Under the pieces are notes generated by a model. It had not been told where the DNA came from, did no database searches, and worked only from the letters and a program-made list of their open reading frames with translations. A stretch of DNA of 19,903 bases from Actinomortierella ambigua (lineage: Eukaryota > Mortierellomycota > Mortierellomycetes > Mortierellales > Mortierellaceae), in assembly GCA_016098155.1 (NCBI GenBank), contig JAAAJB010000495.1, positions 7,076 through 26,978 of the forward strand, given 5' to 3'. A program made the position numbers and the translations under genes. Each line of letters starts with the position of its first letter. Positions within the stretch are counted from its first letter, which is position 1. Below are positions 18,971 through 19,903 of the stretch, one piece after another.

Positions 18971-19664
18971 CATAAATGCACACAACCCGATCATTTGGCA
19001 CCACACATTCAGGACATGCGCACAACACCAGCATAGTTGCAGGGGTGTGGCACCCACCCACCCACCCATCGACGTTACATTCAAGCACCTGTGGAGGGCG
19101 AAATGCACAGGTAGGACTGTGCCTGTTCAGGGGAAGGGGGAGGAAGAAGGGGAGAGGGGGTAATGCCACCATGGCCCATTCTCCATCATGGAGGGAGAGA
19201 GAAAGAGGAGACAGAGAAGAAGAGAGAGAGACTGAGAAGCTTGTCCCTGGGACAGTTGGGCCCGCTAGGGCCATCAATTGGCCTGGAACAGGCCCAATCA
19301 AGGACATGAGTGATAAACGACTCTGCAACAACACCATTCAACTCGCGATAGCAAGTGATGGTGAACATGTTTGTATGAAGAAGAGTGCCGCTGCTGCCGG
19401 GTGAGCAAGGGGTGGATTGCTGAACCGGGGGGATTTTGACTTTGAAAGGAGGCAAGGTAAGGTATGCTTGATGGATGGATGGGGGGTGCCCTTGCCCTGT
19501 CGCACACAAGAAACAACCCCCAACCCCCAAATGGAGTGTGCACCGAAGGAACGCGTCTCGAAGAGAGACTGCGATAGCAATGCCCAGGGGTACATTGATA
19601 CATGGGCATCGTTGAATGAACGTTGTGCGCAAAGAGGCAAGAAGACAAGGAAAAAAAAACTTAC

Positions 19665-19797
19665 GAAGCACAGGCATGGTGGAGGACTTTGCAAGAGGGG
19701 ACGAAGTTTTAGGGGTGGCATCCAGGCGAGGGAGCATTGGAGGCAGGCTCGGTGCCTGCATCTCCAGCATCGACGACTCGGCGGACACGCTTTCCAT
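19665..19797 (-). CDS. Probable first coding exon of the TBC-domain gene
   Basis: An ATG at 19797 opens 44 codons plus one base, ending at a good GTAAGT donor. The reading begins MESVSAESSMLEMQAPSLPP and has balanced composition, unlike the low-complexity frames nearby. The single leftover base joins the AG that starts the exon at 17250 to make a Gln codon, giving PVLQSQKTTQ. No other minus-strand coding region lies between the two, so the TBC gene is the natural partner. An in-frame stop just before the acceptor at 17251 shows the TBC reading needs an upstream exon, unless it starts at the ATG at 17188. The 2.4-kb gap is the main doubt. Confidence 0.62.
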
Positions 19798-19903
19798 CGC
19801 GTTTATGTGTATGTGAATGTGTGCGTGCGATTACAGCAAGGTACTCGGATGATGGAATGGGAAATGAACAAAGGACCGAGAGGTACAGGGTAAAGAAGGA
19901 ACA
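19798..19903. other. 5' flank of the putative TBC first exon
   Basis: About 100 bases to the window edge, CA/TG-rich next to the ATG. No acceptor AG lies just before the ATG on the minus strand, so this is probably 5' untranslated region or promoter. Confidence 0.35.

Larger units (their letters stand above)
17251..19664 (-). other. Putative 2.4-kb first intron of the TBC gene, or its long promoter
   Basis: On the minus strand the donor is GTAAGT at 19664 and the acceptor CTACTAG ends at 17251; the phases agree (one base plus two). The stretch has no protein-like exon that I could find. It is rich in pyrimidine tracts on the sense strand, with GA-type repeats at 17900-17930 and 18060-18112, a T run at 18290-18304, GACA repeats at 18931-18970 and CCCA repeats near 19053-19067. 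At 2414 bp it is over ten times the length of the other introns in the window. Part of it may serve as an internal promoter. Confidence 0.5.

Noticed and set aside
18789..19337. 182-codon minus-strand frame in the putative long intron
   Set aside because: It is dominated by Ser/Leu/Cys from simple repeats, including the GACA microsatellite; no protein-like pattern.
1..19903. tRNA, rRNA, CRISPR array or biosynthetic gene cluster
   Set aside because: No tRNA-like B-box arrangement, rRNA-like block, spaced direct-repeat array or linked enzyme set was seen on reading; a tRNA or covariance-model scan was not possible.

Overview
The window looks like nuclear DNA from a filamentous fungus, most likely Mucoromycota of the Mortierella type. 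This is inferred from short GT-AG introns of about 105-230 bp, fungal protein families (KTR/GT15 mannosyltransferase, kinesin-7, F-box/leucine-rich-like protein, Gyp5/EVI5-type TBC protein, Tc1/mariner transposase), Ser/Thr/Gln-rich insertions, and intergenic DNA full of homopolymers and GA/CT tracts. The lineage is inferred; there are no rRNA or marker genes.

Left third (1-4198), minus strand: a Ser-rich protein with one membrane segment starts at 1375 and runs off the left edge. A 760-bp spacer separates it from a complete GT15 alpha-1,2-mannosyltransferase (2136-3562, three exons, 386 aa). A 636-bp divergent promoter region lies between that gene and a plus-strand kinesin.

Centre (4199-13328), plus strand: a kinesin-7-like motor (4199-8112, nine exons including a 6-nt microexon, 978 aa); a repeat-rich patch with a fold-back repeat (8470-8850); an apparently intact Tc1/mariner element (about 8848-10547) with a DD34E transposase; and a single-exon F-box-like protein of 909 aa (10599-13328) whose start codon lies only 51 bp beyond the transposon end.

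Right third (13329-19903), minus strand: a short convergent spacer, then a TBC-domain Rab GTPase-activating protein with a long coiled-coil tail (13709-17250). It probably joins, across an unusually long 2.4-kb intron, to a first exon at 19665-19797, giving a 1084-aa protein.

The genes do not form one pathway: they are ordinary housekeeping or cell-biology genes (Golgi glycosylation, microtubule transport, ubiquitin-type F-box, vesicle traffic). I saw no biosynthetic cluster, defence island, tRNA, rRNA or CRISPR. The most notable points are the open-ended reading frame at the left edge, the 6-nt kinesin microexon, the transposon at the F-box promoter with its adjoining fold-back repeat, and the long 5' intron of the TBC gene.
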